Shown here: positions 32,685 to 41,053 of the stretch, piece after piece | Layout: each line of letters begins with the position of its first letter | How positions within the stretch are numbered: position 1 is the first letter of the stretch | Assembly: GCF_003986955.1 (NCBI RefSeq) | Contig: NZ_PIPN01000003.1 | Span: 248,001-312,000 of the forward strand | DNA length: 64,000 nucleotides | Reading direction: 5' to 3' | Source: Aliidiomarina sedimenti | GTDB lineage: Bacteria > Pseudomonadota > Gammaproteobacteria > Enterobacterales > Alteromonadaceae | Program-made: the position numbers and the translations under genes | Notes under the pieces: generated by a model | Databases searched by the model: none | What the model was told of the DNA's origin: nothing | What the model saw: only the letters and a program-made list of their open reading frames with translations

Positions 32685-34390
32685 AGCAGGGTGAAGGTGA
32701 TGAGGAGGAGGGCGGCGGCGAGGGCGATGTTGCGCTGGAGGGTGCGCTCGCTGAGCAGGCGGCTGAAGATATGGGTGGCGGCGAGCAGACTGAGTTTGCT
32801 GCCCCCCAGAGTGAGGTGCTGCCAACGCTGATGGAGCCAGCTGGCGCTGTCACGGAGTGGCGGATAAAGGCGGGCGATTAAACGCAGTATGCGTTGCAGC
32901 GGCCAGACAATATCACCTGCTGGGATGCTCAGCTGAATAAAACTCTGAGATTTATAGGCAACTCCGGCAATAAGGACAGCCAGGCCGAGGGTCCAGGTCG
33001 CATCCCATAGTGCAGAGACACTAATCGGGGCCATGAACGGCAGTTGCAACGGTAACCACCAGATTAGCAGCAAACTTGCTATGATCGATCCGGCTACTGC
33101 CAGCGTCACGCTGGGCATAGCTTTGTCGCTTGCCTTTTGCTGCCCAAGCAAATAGAGGAAGCGCAGCATGAGCAAGGCCGTGGCAACTGCGGCCAACGTC
33201 AGGGCAAATATCAGTTGATCCAGTTGCTGGTTATAGAGGCCGTCTTTCATCAGATACTTGGCGGCCGCGCCTGATGTTAGCGGCGCTCCAGCCAGAGCAA
33301 GCGCGGGTAATAAGGCGATCAGAAGCACCGCTACGCGGCTCAACCCGGCGGGGTGCTGAGCCAGACCCACGGTCAGGAACAAGGCGCCTTTGGCAAGGCC
33401 GTGATGGACGATATAAGCGACAATCGCAACAGTCAGCGCTGGGGTCAGCTCTGGTCGTAACAGAGCAACCCCTACCAGGGTGGTCATAATCCCCATCTGA
33501 CTGATACTGGAATAGGCCAGTACCGCTTTCGCCTGGTCTTGTAATGAGCCAACCACACCAGCAACAAAGGCGGCGCCAAGACCTAGCGCAATAATCCACA
33601 TAGCAAAGGTATCCAGGCGCACCAATTCGGCCGCCTCGCCGGTTAGCGGTAGCATCTGCATCCAGGCAAGCAAACCGGCTTTGATCATGGCGCCACTGAG
33701 CACTGCACTGGCCGGGGTAGGTGCTACCGGATGCGCCAGCGGTAACCACATATGCAGGCCAAGTACCCCGGCTTTGACGCCAAAACCAGTAAATAATAAC
33801 GCGGCGGCGACAAAGCCATAGCTTTCGGTCGCGATGGCAAGAGGGACGTAGTGAAGCATAGGTTCAACCAGCCCCGGCAGCAGGGTCAGAAAACCAGCCA
33901 GGATCAGGACTTCACCTATCAGCGCCATAACCAAGTAGACTTTGCCGGCATGCAAGGCTTCACGGCTGGCATTGTGCACCACCAGGCCATAGGCGGCGAA
34001 GGTCATAAGGGCGAAGCCAGTGTAAAAGCTGGCGATGTCACGTGCCATAATAAGTGCCAGGTTGCCGAGCATTGTCAGCAACCAAAACAGCAGGAAGCGG
34101 CGTAACGCCGGGTCATCGCGCAAATAATCGCGGATAAACAAGCCGCCAAGCAGCCATAATATGGCGGTCATAGCGAGCAGTGGACGGGACAGACTATCCA
34201 GCTCCCAGACCACACCGAACAGAATGTAGGGCGCCTGCATGGTGATGTCAGGCGCGACTAGCGCAATTAGCAGCGCTGGCAACGGCGTCAACACGGCATA
34301 CCAGGGCGCGACGCGAGGTGTGTTGCACAGAGCGACAAAAAGGAACGCGGCCAGCGGTACCAGGGTTGCTAAAATCAGTATCCAGCTCAT
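32660..34390 (-). CDS. Third NuoL/M-type antiporter subunit of the Mrp-like complex
   Basis: The 576-residue membrane protein is a member of the proton-translocating antiporter family with a HyfB/HycC-like core: GVKAGVLGLHMWLPLAHPVAPTPASAVLSGAMIKAG and AVLAYSSISQMG. The TM5 position that holds a conserved Glu in its two paralogs here (E135 and E138) is Ala127 (SFYTGFALMTFAAYG), while the lysines in GVKAG and MIKAG are kept. About 14 helices plus a C-terminal extension are predicted. It overlaps the upstream gene by 4 bases. Its last residues and stop come from a REP unit. It is the last gene of an eight-gene operon. Confidence 0.85.
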   Translation of the reverse strand: MSWILILATLVPLAAFLFVALCNTPRVAPWYAVLTPLPALLIALVAPDITMQAPYILFGVVWELDSLSRPLLAMTAILWLLGGLFIRDYLRDDPALRRFLLFWLLTMLGNLALIMARDIASFYTGFALMTFAAYGLVVHNASREALHAGKVYLVMALIGEVLILAGFLTLLPGLVEPMLHYVPLAIATESYGFVAAALLFTGFGVKAGVLGLHMWLPLAHPVAPTPASAVLSGAMIKAGLLAWMQMLPLTGEAAELVRLDTFAMWIIALGLGAAFVAGVVGSLQDQAKAVLAYSSISQMGIMTTLVGVALLRPELTPALTVAIVAYIVHHGLAKGALFLTVGLAQHPAGLSRVAVLLIALLPALALAGAPLTSGAAAKYLMKDGLYNQQLDQLIFALTLAAVATALLMLRFLYLLGQQKASDKAMPSVTLAVAGSIIASLLLIWWLPLQLPFMAPISVSALWDATWTLGLAVLIAGVAYKSQSFIQLSIPAGDIVWPLQRILRLIARLYPPLRDSASWLHQRWQHLTLGGSKLSLLAATHIFSRLLSERTLQRNIALAAALLLITFTLLSTFKRGA

Positions 34391-35880
34391 GACAGGTACT
34401 CCCGCACAGCAATCAGTTCAGCCCAGCTCAATGGGCTCCAGGCCGCTGCCGCAAAGACGCCGGCACCGAGACTAAAGGCGGCGGTAATAACCGTCGGCAG
34501 CAGTAACCAGGGATTGGTTTCGAAGCGGCCCGCCGGGATTTGTTCGTCCGGCCATTCAGGGGCCGGGCGGGCAAACCAAAGCCGGTAGATAACCGGCAGA
34601 AAGTAAGCCGCATTGAGCAGCGAGCTGACTAACAGCACGCCGAGTACCCAATGCAGTCCGGCTTCCATTGCACCCCAGCCGAGGTACCATTTGGAAATAA
34701 AGCCGGCTACCGGAGGTATCCCGATCATACCGAAAGCGCCAATGGTAAAGGCGGCAGAGGTCAGCGGCATGCGCTTACCAACCCCGTTGAGATCGCGAAT
34801 TCTGGTAATACCCAGAGTTTCCGCAAAAATACCGGCACAGAAAAATAGGGTGACTTTCATAATGCCCTGATGGAGCAGATGGACCAGCCCGCCCATGGTG
34901 CCAATCGGACCAAACAGACTGAGCCCTAGAATAATATAGGAGACCTGGGACACGGTGGAAAAAGCCAGCCGTTTTTTAATGTCAGACTGACGCAGTGCCT
35001 GTATTGAACCCCAGATAATGGTGAACGACGCCACTGCAGCCAGCGGTACCAGCACCCCCAGTTGATAGGAAAACTCGACCCCGAACACATTGTAAATCAC
35101 CCGCACGACGCCGAAGGCACCGGCTTTCACTACCGCCACCGCATGCAGTAGCGCGCTCACCGGTGCCGGCGCGACCATGGCGGCAGGTAGCCAGCCGTGC
35201 AGTGGCACAATGGCCGCTTTAACGCCGAGTCCGGCAATTAGGAGGACAAAAATGGCGGTTAATGCAGGGTAAAGATCGGGCGATACATCACGCAGTACCC
35301 CGGTTTCGACAAACTCAGTATGGCCAACCAGCGCATGCAGTGAGGCGATACCCACGAGCAGGGCGACACCGCCACCGATGGTGTAAAACAGGTAGGTGCG
35401 GCCAGCCCGGAGCGCCTCGGCCGAGCCCTTATGGACCACCAGCGGATAGGTCGACAGGGTCAGCATTTCGAAGAAAATCAGGAAGGTAAACAGATTACCG
35501 GCCATGGAAACGCCCATGGTACTGGCCACACAAAGGCTAAAGAAACCAAAGAAACGACTGCGCTGGGGCGTGCCTTCGAGGTAACCCATGGCATAGATAG
35601 TGGTAAATAACCAGAGCAAGGATGACAGGCCGGCGAACAGCAGTGACAGGGCGTCAGCACGCAACACAAAATCGATATCACCCATCAGGGTGAAGCGGGT
35701 CTCAAAAGTTTGCTGGTTCGCAACCGCTATAATCATCCACCCGACCAGGGCGATTTTTACCACCGCGGCAAGCAGGTTAAAACTCCCGCGAAGGGCATGA
35801 CGCTCTTCCGGCAGGGTAAAAATGAACAGCGCCGCTACCAGCGACGTCGCCAGTACTAAGAGCGGTAACCAGAAGTTCAT
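34387..35880 (-). CDS. Second NuoL/M-type antiporter subunit of the Mrp-like complex
   Basis: The 497-residue protein has the antiporter signatures FLIFFEMLTLSTYPLV with the TM5 Glu138, GVKAAIVPLHGWLPAAMVAPAPVSALLHAVAVVKAG, and LAFSTVSQVSYIILGLS. The HGWLPAAM region is most like the NuoL/MrpA core, but the protein lacks the long C-terminal part of MrpA. It probably forms one proton or sodium path. It overlaps both neighbours by 4 bases (ATGA). Confidence 0.87.
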   Translation of the reverse strand: MNFWLPLLVLATSLVAALFIFTLPEERHALRGSFNLLAAVVKIALVGWMIIAVANQQTFETRFTLMGDIDFVLRADALSLLFAGLSSLLWLFTTIYAMGYLEGTPQRSRFFGFFSLCVASTMGVSMAGNLFTFLIFFEMLTLSTYPLVVHKGSAEALRAGRTYLFYTIGGGVALLVGIASLHALVGHTEFVETGVLRDVSPDLYPALTAIFVLLIAGLGVKAAIVPLHGWLPAAMVAPAPVSALLHAVAVVKAGAFGVVRVIYNVFGVEFSYQLGVLVPLAAVASFTIIWGSIQALRQSDIKKRLAFSTVSQVSYIILGLSLFGPIGTMGGLVHLLHQGIMKVTLFFCAGIFAETLGITRIRDLNGVGKRMPLTSAAFTIGAFGMIGIPPVAGFISKWYLGWGAMEAGLHWVLGVLLVSSLLNAAYFLPVIYRLWFARPAPEWPDEQIPAGRFETNPWLLLPTVITAAFSLGAGVFAAAAWSPLSWAELIAVREYLS

Positions 35881-37319
35881 AACATGTCCTCTGGTAAGGT
35901 TAGTAATTCAACCGGAATGGCAGCGGCGAAGCCGAGTGCAATCGCGATGGCGGCGAGCAGTAAAGCGCTCAGATCCAGAGCCGGGTGGGTTGATCTGATC
36001 TGTGGGTCGGCATCTTTCTGAAATGACACACTGAAAACCCTGAATACATAACTCGCGGTAATCAGGCTTCCGACCAGCAATACCGCGACCCAATGCCATT
36101 GCCCGCTTTGAATAGCGCTCTGCATCAACAACCATTTGGCATTAAAACCGCCACTTGGCGGCAACCCCATTATGCTTATGCTGGCGAGCCCGAAAGCGAA
36201 CAGTGCCAGCGGCATTTTGGCGGAAATACCGGCCATGTCGACAACTCGTTTTTTTCCTACCGCCAGCACCAGCGTGCCCACGGCGAGAAACATCGCGGCT
36301 TTGGCAAAGCCGTGCGAGAGCAAATGCAGCATGGTGCCTTGCCAGGCGAGTACGGCGCTCTGCTGCGATTGTCCAATAGCGAGCGGAAAGAGCAGCATTA
36401 AATAGCCGAGCTGAGCGACGGTTGAGTAGGCGACCAACATTTTAATTTCGCTTTGCCTGAATGCCTGCCAGCCACCCCAGATTATAGCCAGTGCGCCGAG
36501 GGTACCTAGCAACTGCGCAGCACTGACTGGCATCAGGGCATCGCCGGCATCCATCCAGAGACGGGCAAGAATATAGAACGAGGATTTCACCACTAACGCG
36601 GACAAGATTGCACTGACCGGCGCCAAAGCACCGCCATGGGCGGGAGGTAACCAGCTATGTAACGGGAACACCGCGGTTTTCATTAGCAGACCAAAGGTCA
36701 TTAATGCCAGGGCGAGCTGAGTCATTAAATTTGCGTCAAGCAAACTGCTCAGCTGGCCCAGGTCGAGCGTGCCATAGGCGCCGTAGAGTAGGGCTACCCC
36801 GAGCAGATAGGCCAGTGAGCCGAGCAAGGCGGCGTATAAATAGCGTAGCCCGGCAGCCAGGGCATGGCGCTCTCCACTTAGGGTCACCATGCCGACGGCC
36901 GACAGGGTGAGGAGCTCAAGACCGACATATAAGTTAAACAGATCGCCGGCCAGCCAGATGCCGTTCAAGGCAGCCAGTAAAAACCAGAACAGCGGCCAGA
37001 AATAGCGCCTCTCTTTTTCATAGGCCCTGAGGTAAAAAATTGCATAGAAGGCGCACACCACGGCGATCAAAGCGGTCATAGCGAGCAGCGTCACGGTCAG
37101 CCCGTCGGCTACCAGGGTAATGCCAAGCGGGGCAACCCAGTCGCCAATGGCATAGCTGGACGCGCCATGCACCTGCACGTTGTTCCACAGCATGGCGGCG
37201 GTGCCCAGCTGCAACACAATACCGGCCAGCGCCAGTAAGCCAATTGGCAGCCGGGGCAGCAATAAGCTGAGCAAGGCCCAGGCGAGTGGGATAACCAGCA
37301 ACAGCGGGATCAAATTCAT
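35877..37319 (-). CDS. mrpD: MrpD-like antiporter subunit
   Basis: The 480-residue protein matches MrpD/MnhD: YVGLELLTLSAVGMV with the TM5 Glu135, KTAVFPLHSWLPPAHGGALAPVSAILSALVVKSSFYI and MLVAYSTVAQLGYLML. About 14 transmembrane helices are predicted. It follows the mrpC-like gene with a 4-base overlap, as in known Mrp operons. Confidence 0.88.
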   Translation of the reverse strand: MNLIPLLLVIPLAWALLSLLLPRLPIGLLALAGIVLQLGTAAMLWNNVQVHGASSYAIGDWVAPLGITLVADGLTVTLLAMTALIAVVCAFYAIFYLRAYEKERRYFWPLFWFLLAALNGIWLAGDLFNLYVGLELLTLSAVGMVTLSGERHALAAGLRYLYAALLGSLAYLLGVALLYGAYGTLDLGQLSSLLDANLMTQLALALMTFGLLMKTAVFPLHSWLPPAHGGALAPVSAILSALVVKSSFYILARLWMDAGDALMPVSAAQLLGTLGALAIIWGGWQAFRQSEIKMLVAYSTVAQLGYLMLLFPLAIGQSQQSAVLAWQGTMLHLLSHGFAKAAMFLAVGTLVLAVGKKRVVDMAGISAKMPLALFAFGLASISIMGLPPSGGFNAKWLLMQSAIQSGQWHWVAVLLVGSLITASYVFRVFSVSFQKDADPQIRSTHPALDLSALLLAAIAIALGFAAAIPVELLTLPEDML

Positions 37320-37615
37320 TGCTGATCCTCGTCCAGTTCGGTACGCCCGCTAAGCTGATAGAAACGACGGAAAATAATTAAAGCCAGGGCGGTGGCGGCA
37401 ACGGCGACGACAATTCCGGTCAGTACTAACGCCTGCGGAACGGGATCGGTCTGGCGTTGATGCTGAGCCAGCCCAACCAGAATCAAAAATACCCCGGAAC
37501 CCATAATATTGAAGGCTAAAATGCGGCGGAGCAGATGGGTGTGGCGGATAAAGGTAAACAGCGCCATCGCGATGAGCACCGCGCCGATGCAGGCGAACCA
37601 GAAATCAGTTGTCAT
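37316..37615 (-). CDS. mrpC: MrpC-like (NuoK-type) subunit
   Basis: The 99-residue protein has three hydrophobic helices and the MrpC/NuoK pattern (RRILAFNIMGSGVFLILVGLAQ, PVPQALVLTGIVVAVAATALAL). It overlaps its neighbours on both sides. In Mrp complexes this subunit lies between the MrpB-like and MrpD subunits, as it does here. Confidence 0.9.
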   Translation of the reverse strand: MTTDFWFACIGAVLIAMALFTFIRHTHLLRRILAFNIMGSGVFLILVGLAQHQRQTDPVPQALVLTGIVVAVAATALALIIFRRFYQLSGRTELDEDQQ

Positions 37616-38531
37616 GGGGCACCTCCTGGCCTGGGCTCTGATTAAATAAACTAAATAAAATCAGACCAATAGAGAATGTTAATACCGCCTCGATAAACAG
37701 AATAAACTGCCCGGCGAAGGCTTCCGGGTAGGTTAAGAACGGACGGCCACCGATCATCACACTGGTGGCTACCGCAAGGAAAACCAGGAAGCCGAACGCC
37801 AAACCAAGGCGTAGCAGTGATTCGGCGTAACGTTCAATATGGAAGTCAGCCAGTTTCAGCAACACCAGGCCTGCCGCGAGAATGGCGCCGCCCTGAAACG
37901 CGCCACCAGGCATGTACGAACCAGCCCATAATACATAGATAGCAACCAGCAGAATAACTGGCGCTAAGCGACTGGTGAATCCAGCCAGCACGGGGTCTCG
38001 GTTTGATTGCTCTGTGCTTGTCCGAGCGGCGGCTGCAAGTCCGTCATTTAATGCCATGGCGACAACGGCGGCGACCAGGAGTACGGCGATTTCAAGCAGG
38101 GTGTCGTAACTACGAAAGTTGAGCAATACAGCGGTGATCGGGTGCTCAACTCCGGATTCCGGCAGTGATTCAGCGACCAGCTGTGGCAATGAGATACTCG
38201 CTTCCGGGCGCGCGTTAAAGCTCAGGATCAATAGCAGAGCAAGCGCAATGCAACAGAGTAAAGGCAACAGCCAGTGGTTACGGGGGCTGTGTTCGTTATG
38301 CTGACGTAAGTGGCCAATTGCATCTAATAGCAACACCCCGGTCAGGCCAGCGCCGATGGCCGCTTCGGCCAAGGCAAGATCAGGCGCTTCCAGCCGCACC
38401 CAGGTCAGAGCCAGTAACAGCCCGAAGGCAATAAACATAACCACGGAGCGGAACAGATCGCGTGACCAGAATACGCCAGCGGCGCATGCCAGAAGTCCAA
38501 GGCCGAGCATACTATCGAAGGCAAATTGCAT
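37605..38531 (-). CDS. MrpB-like subunit with N-terminal DUF4040 (MrpA C-terminal) region
   Basis: The 308-residue protein joins an N-terminal segment corresponding to the DUF4040 part of MrpA (FRSVVMFIAFGLLLALTWVRLEAPDLALAEAAIGAGLTG) to an MnhB domain (SRLAPVILLVAIYVLWAGSYMPGGAFQGGAILAAGLVLL). In canonical Mrp the first part belongs to the large MrpA protein, so here MrpA's tail has been transferred to MrpB. It starts exactly at the end of the mrpG-like gene. Confidence 0.85.
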   Translation of the reverse strand: MQFAFDSMLGLGLLACAAGVFWSRDLFRSVVMFIAFGLLLALTWVRLEAPDLALAEAAIGAGLTGVLLLDAIGHLRQHNEHSPRNHWLLPLLCCIALALLLILSFNARPEASISLPQLVAESLPESGVEHPITAVLLNFRSYDTLLEIAVLLVAAVVAMALNDGLAAAARTSTEQSNRDPVLAGFTSRLAPVILLVAIYVLWAGSYMPGGAFQGGAILAAGLVLLKLADFHIERYAESLLRLGLAFGFLVFLAVATSVMIGGRPFLTYPEAFAGQFILFIEAVLTFSIGLILFSLFNQSPGQEVPHDN

Positions 38532-38848
38532 CAGTCCTGCTCCTCGCTTGTGGTGTCAGCATGAGGCAGCGCATCCGGGGATTGTGCTTTGACGTAATGG
38601 GCAATCAGATAGCTGGCGGTGGCACTGGCTGCCAGCACCAATAACCAGATCAGGATCAGCTTGAGCGCTTGCGGCAGGCTCTCGGTGCTAGGTAACAGGC
38701 CCAGCATGAGTAGCCCGAGGCCCAGATTGTCAGCCTTGGTGATGGCGTGAATACGGGTAAAGGTATCCGGAAAACGCAACAAACCTAGGGTACCGACAAT
38801 AAAAAACAGGCAACCGGCACCCACCAGCAGGTATTGCAGGTAAATCAT
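38531..38848 (-). CDS. mrpG: MrpG-like subunit
   Basis: The 105-residue protein has three helices and the MnhG signature FIVGTLGLLRFPDTFTRIHAITKADNLGLGL. The ATG at 38848 overlaps the mrpF stop by 4 bases. Longer frames upstream are overlap with mrpF. Confidence 0.9.
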   Translation of the reverse strand: MIYLQYLLVGAGCLFFIVGTLGLLRFPDTFTRIHAITKADNLGLGLLMLGLLPSTESLPQALKLILIWLLVLAASATASYLIAHYVKAQSPDALPHADTTSEEQD

Positions 38849-39114
38849 TCTGGCTCCTCCGCTTCTGGGCGGGCGCGACGCACGAACGCAACCATGGCGA
38901 CCACGGCGAGCAACGCCGGCACCAGGGCGACGTCGTTTAACGCCGGTGTCTGCATGGCCTGGGCCAGCAATAGCAAAATCGCGACGCCCGTGGTGCCGAA
39001 TAATTGCGCCGCGAGCATGCGGTCCGCAGGGTTTGGCCCCCGCCAGATACGGATCAGGCCAGCCAACAAGGTCACCAGAAGGAGCGCGGCGACCGTCCAC
39101 CAGAAAGCCGTCAT
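38845..39114 (-). CDS. mrpF: MrpF-like subunit
   Basis: The 89-residue protein has three helices with RIWRGPNPADRMLAAQLFGT, the MnhF signature. It overlaps the mrpE and mrpG genes by 4 bases each. Confidence 0.9.
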   Translation of the reverse strand: MTAFWWTVAALLLVTLLAGLIRIWRGPNPADRMLAAQLFGTTGVAILLLLAQAMQTPALNDVALVPALLAVVAMVAFVRRARPEAEEPE

Positions 39115-39614
39115 GACTGAGCCTCCTTGTTTAGCGACGTGGGCGGTATTGCTGCTGGCGGCAGCGAAAACAACCGCGCGATGCGGCGCTCGAGTCGGCG
39201 GCAGTCCATAGCGATATCGGCGTTGGTGTCGAGTACGTGCAAAATGACCTGATCGTGGTCAAAGTCTGTGCATAAGGTGCCGGGGAACAAACCGACGATG
39301 GAGCCAAACAGGTAGCGCGCGGTGCCTGGCGGCAATGACGTGCGATAATACAGGGTGCCAGGATTGATCGCAGGACGGATACGAAGCGTCCGCACCGCCA
39401 CATCGACCCCCGCTTTGAGTGATTGGGCCAGAAAAAAAAGTGCAAACAGCGGCACCTGTAACCAGTTGATCCGTTGGCTATCAGGGTGGTGCAAACGCGT
39501 GGCGACATAGCTGGCCAGCAATACGGCCGGGCCACCAATCCACCAGGCTTGTGCTCCCTCAGTCAGGATCCACCACAAACTACCTGTTAAAAGCACCGAT
39601 ACGAAAAAATGCAT
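39111..39614 (-). CDS. mrpE: MrpE-like subunit, first gene of the operon
   Basis: The 167-residue protein has two or three N-terminal helices and the MnhE C-terminal domain (YYRTSLPPGTARYLFGSIVGLFPGTLCTDFDHDQVILHVLD). It is the promoter-proximal gene of the minus-strand operon EFG-B-C-D plus two antiporter subunits. The divergent gap to bfd (39615-39737) holds both promoters. Confidence 0.9.
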   Translation of the reverse strand: MHFFVSVLLTGSLWWILTEGAQAWWIGGPAVLLASYVATRLHHPDSQRINWLQVPLFALFFLAQSLKAGVDVAVRTLRIRPAINPGTLYYRTSLPPGTARYLFGSIVGLFPGTLCTDFDHDQVILHVLDTNADIAMDCRRLERRIARLFSLPPAAIPPTSLNKEAQS

Positions 39615-39703
39615 AGCCGCCTTGATACTTAAATTTCAACCAGTTAGCTGCTAAGCGTAGCGTAATTTGAAGTAACGGTGAAATTGAGTTTGCGAAATGT
39701 GTT

Positions 39704-39718
39704 TGATAACGATTCGTA
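39704..39718 (+). promoter_or_regulatory. Weak Fur-box-like site before bfd
   Basis: TGATAAC-G-ATTCGTA is a degenerate 7-1-7 Fur palindrome 20 bases ahead of the bfd start. Iron-repressed bfd is common in the group, but the match of the right half is poor. Confidence 0.35.
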
Positions 39719-39737
39719 TTTATGCTTAAATTCAGCC

Positions 39738-39971
39738 ATGTATGTATGTTTATGTAAAGCCGTCACCGACAAAGACATTCAGCGCGCCGTGCAAGCGGGG
39801 GCGAGCAGTATGCGCTGCCTGCGCCAGGAGCATGGGGTTGCATCCCAGTGTGGCCGCTGTGCCGGGCATGCTAAAGAGGTCCTTGACGACGCACTGCAAC
39901 AACAAGCACCAGTCACCGAGGCAACGGTAACGGTTGTCACAGGTACTGGCTCAGGCGTATGCTATCCTTAA
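39738..39971 (+). CDS. bfd: Bacterioferritin-associated ferredoxin
   Basis: Bfd reduces the iron core of bacterioferritin to release iron. The 77-residue protein has the [2Fe-2S] ligands in MYVCLCKAV and SQCGRCAGHA with the family spacing, and LRQEHGV. The frame runs 20 codons further upstream. ATG 39738 is the family start. Two bacterioferritin genes follow immediately. Confidence 0.93.
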   Translation: MYVCLCKAVTDKDIQRAVQAGASSMRCLRQEHGVASQCGRCAGHAKEVLDDALQQQAPVTEATVTVVTGTGSGVCYP

Positions 39972-39997
39972 CAGAAAGTTGTTAAGGAGAGCGCTTG

Positions 39998-40462
39998 ATG
40001 CAAAACGATCCCGAAATTCTCAGTGCGTTAAACCGCGTACTGACCCGCAAGTTAACCGCAATTAACCAGTATTTTCTGCATGCACGCATGTATAAAAACT
40101 GGGGTTTCTCTGAACTTAATTCCACCATTTATAAAGCCTCGATCGCTGAGATGAAGCATGCTGATGTGGTCATTGAGCGGATCCTCTTTTTGCAGGGGCT
40201 GCCCAACCTGCAAGAGCTGGGTAAACTTTATATTGGCGAAGAGCCTGCGGAAATGCTCAAGCTCGATTTAAAAGTGCAGACCGATGATTGCGCTTCGATA
40301 CGCGAAGCGATGACCTTGTGCGAAGAGCATCGCGACTATGTGTCCCGTGATCAGCTTGGTGAAATCCTGGAACAACAGGAAGCGCATCAGGACTGGTTAG
40401 AGACACAGCAGGACTTGATTACGACGTTGGGCGTGGAAAAATATTTGCAGACCAAACTGTAA
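39998..40462 (+). CDS. bfr: Bacterioferritin subunit, heme-ligand type without ferroxidase centre
   Basis: The 154-residue four-helix bundle keeps the heme ligand Met52 (AEMKHAD) and the E51/H54 and E127/H130 pairs. Compared with E. coli Bfr, Glu18 is replaced by Lys18 (TRKLTAINQ) and Glu94 by Gln94 (LKVQTDD). The diiron ferroxidase site is therefore incomplete. It matches the heme-providing subunits of heteropolymeric bacterioferritins. AAGGAGAG precedes the start, and the partner gene lies 30 bases downstream. Confidence 0.92.
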   Translation: MQNDPEILSALNRVLTRKLTAINQYFLHARMYKNWGFSELNSTIYKASIAEMKHADVVIERILFLQGLPNLQELGKLYIGEEPAEMLKLDLKVQTDDCASIREAMTLCEEHRDYVSRDQLGEILEQQEAHQDWLETQQDLITTLGVEKYLQTKL

Positions 40463-40492
40463 GTTTTGCGCAGTCTGGTTTTAGGAGGAAGT

Positions 40493-40984
40493 ATGGCGAA
40501 CACAATGAATGGCGCGATGAAGCAACCCGAGGAAGTGGTTAAGTTACTGAATAATTTACTGTCCTACGAGCTGACTTCAATCGATGAGTATACCGCCCAT
40601 GCGGCAAAGTTTGATGACTGGGGCTTTAGTAAACTGCATGAGCGTATTGCGCATGAAGCCGACGATGAACGCAATCACGCAAAGATGCTAATGGACCGGA
40701 TTATTTTTCTCGGTGGTACCCCAGACATGCGTACCCGGGTCGAGTACCCGGTCGGTGAAAGCGTACGCCAGATGCTCGAAGTTGGACTTGAACTGGAGCG
40801 TGATAATGCACGCACCTTGAAGAAGGTGATTGCTTTTTGTGAAGAGAATCAGGATTTTGTTACCCGCCGTATGCTGATTGAAATTCTTGCTGATACAGAA
40901 GAAGATCATGCCTATTGGCTGCGCCAGCAGCTTGAGCTGATGGAAAAACTTGGCGAGCAGGTTTACCTGCAGGCGCAGCTATAG
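40493..40984 (+). CDS. bfr: Bacterioferritin subunit, ferroxidase type without heme Met
   Basis: The 163-residue protein has a full diiron set (Glu in SYELTSIDE, E and H in DDERNHAK, Glu in GLELERD, E and H in TEEDHAYW). The heme Met52 position is Arg (ERNHA instead of EMKHA). It complements the upstream subunit, suggesting a mixed 24-mer storing iron in the cytoplasm. A perfect AGGAGG lies ahead of ATG 40493. Confidence 0.92.
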   Translation: MANTMNGAMKQPEEVVKLLNNLLSYELTSIDEYTAHAAKFDDWGFSKLHERIAHEADDERNHAKMLMDRIIFLGGTPDMRTRVEYPVGESVRQMLEVGLELERDNARTLKKVIAFCEENQDFVTRRMLIEILADTEEDHAYWLRQQLELMEKLGEQVYLQAQL

Positions 40985-41003
40985 GTTTTCTGTTTGCTGG
41001 TGT

Positions 41004-41027
41004 GCTTGCATGCTTGCGTGCTTGCGT
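41004..41027 (+). repeat. Three 8-bp tandem repeats after bacterioferritin
   Basis: GCTTGCAT, GCTTGCGT and GCTTGCGT are in tandem, followed by a CCAGG/CCTGG hairpin near 41029-41053. The segment separates two convergent genes and may act as a weak terminator. Confidence 0.5.
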
Positions 41028-41053
41028 GCCAGGTTCCTGATTCCAGGTCCTGG

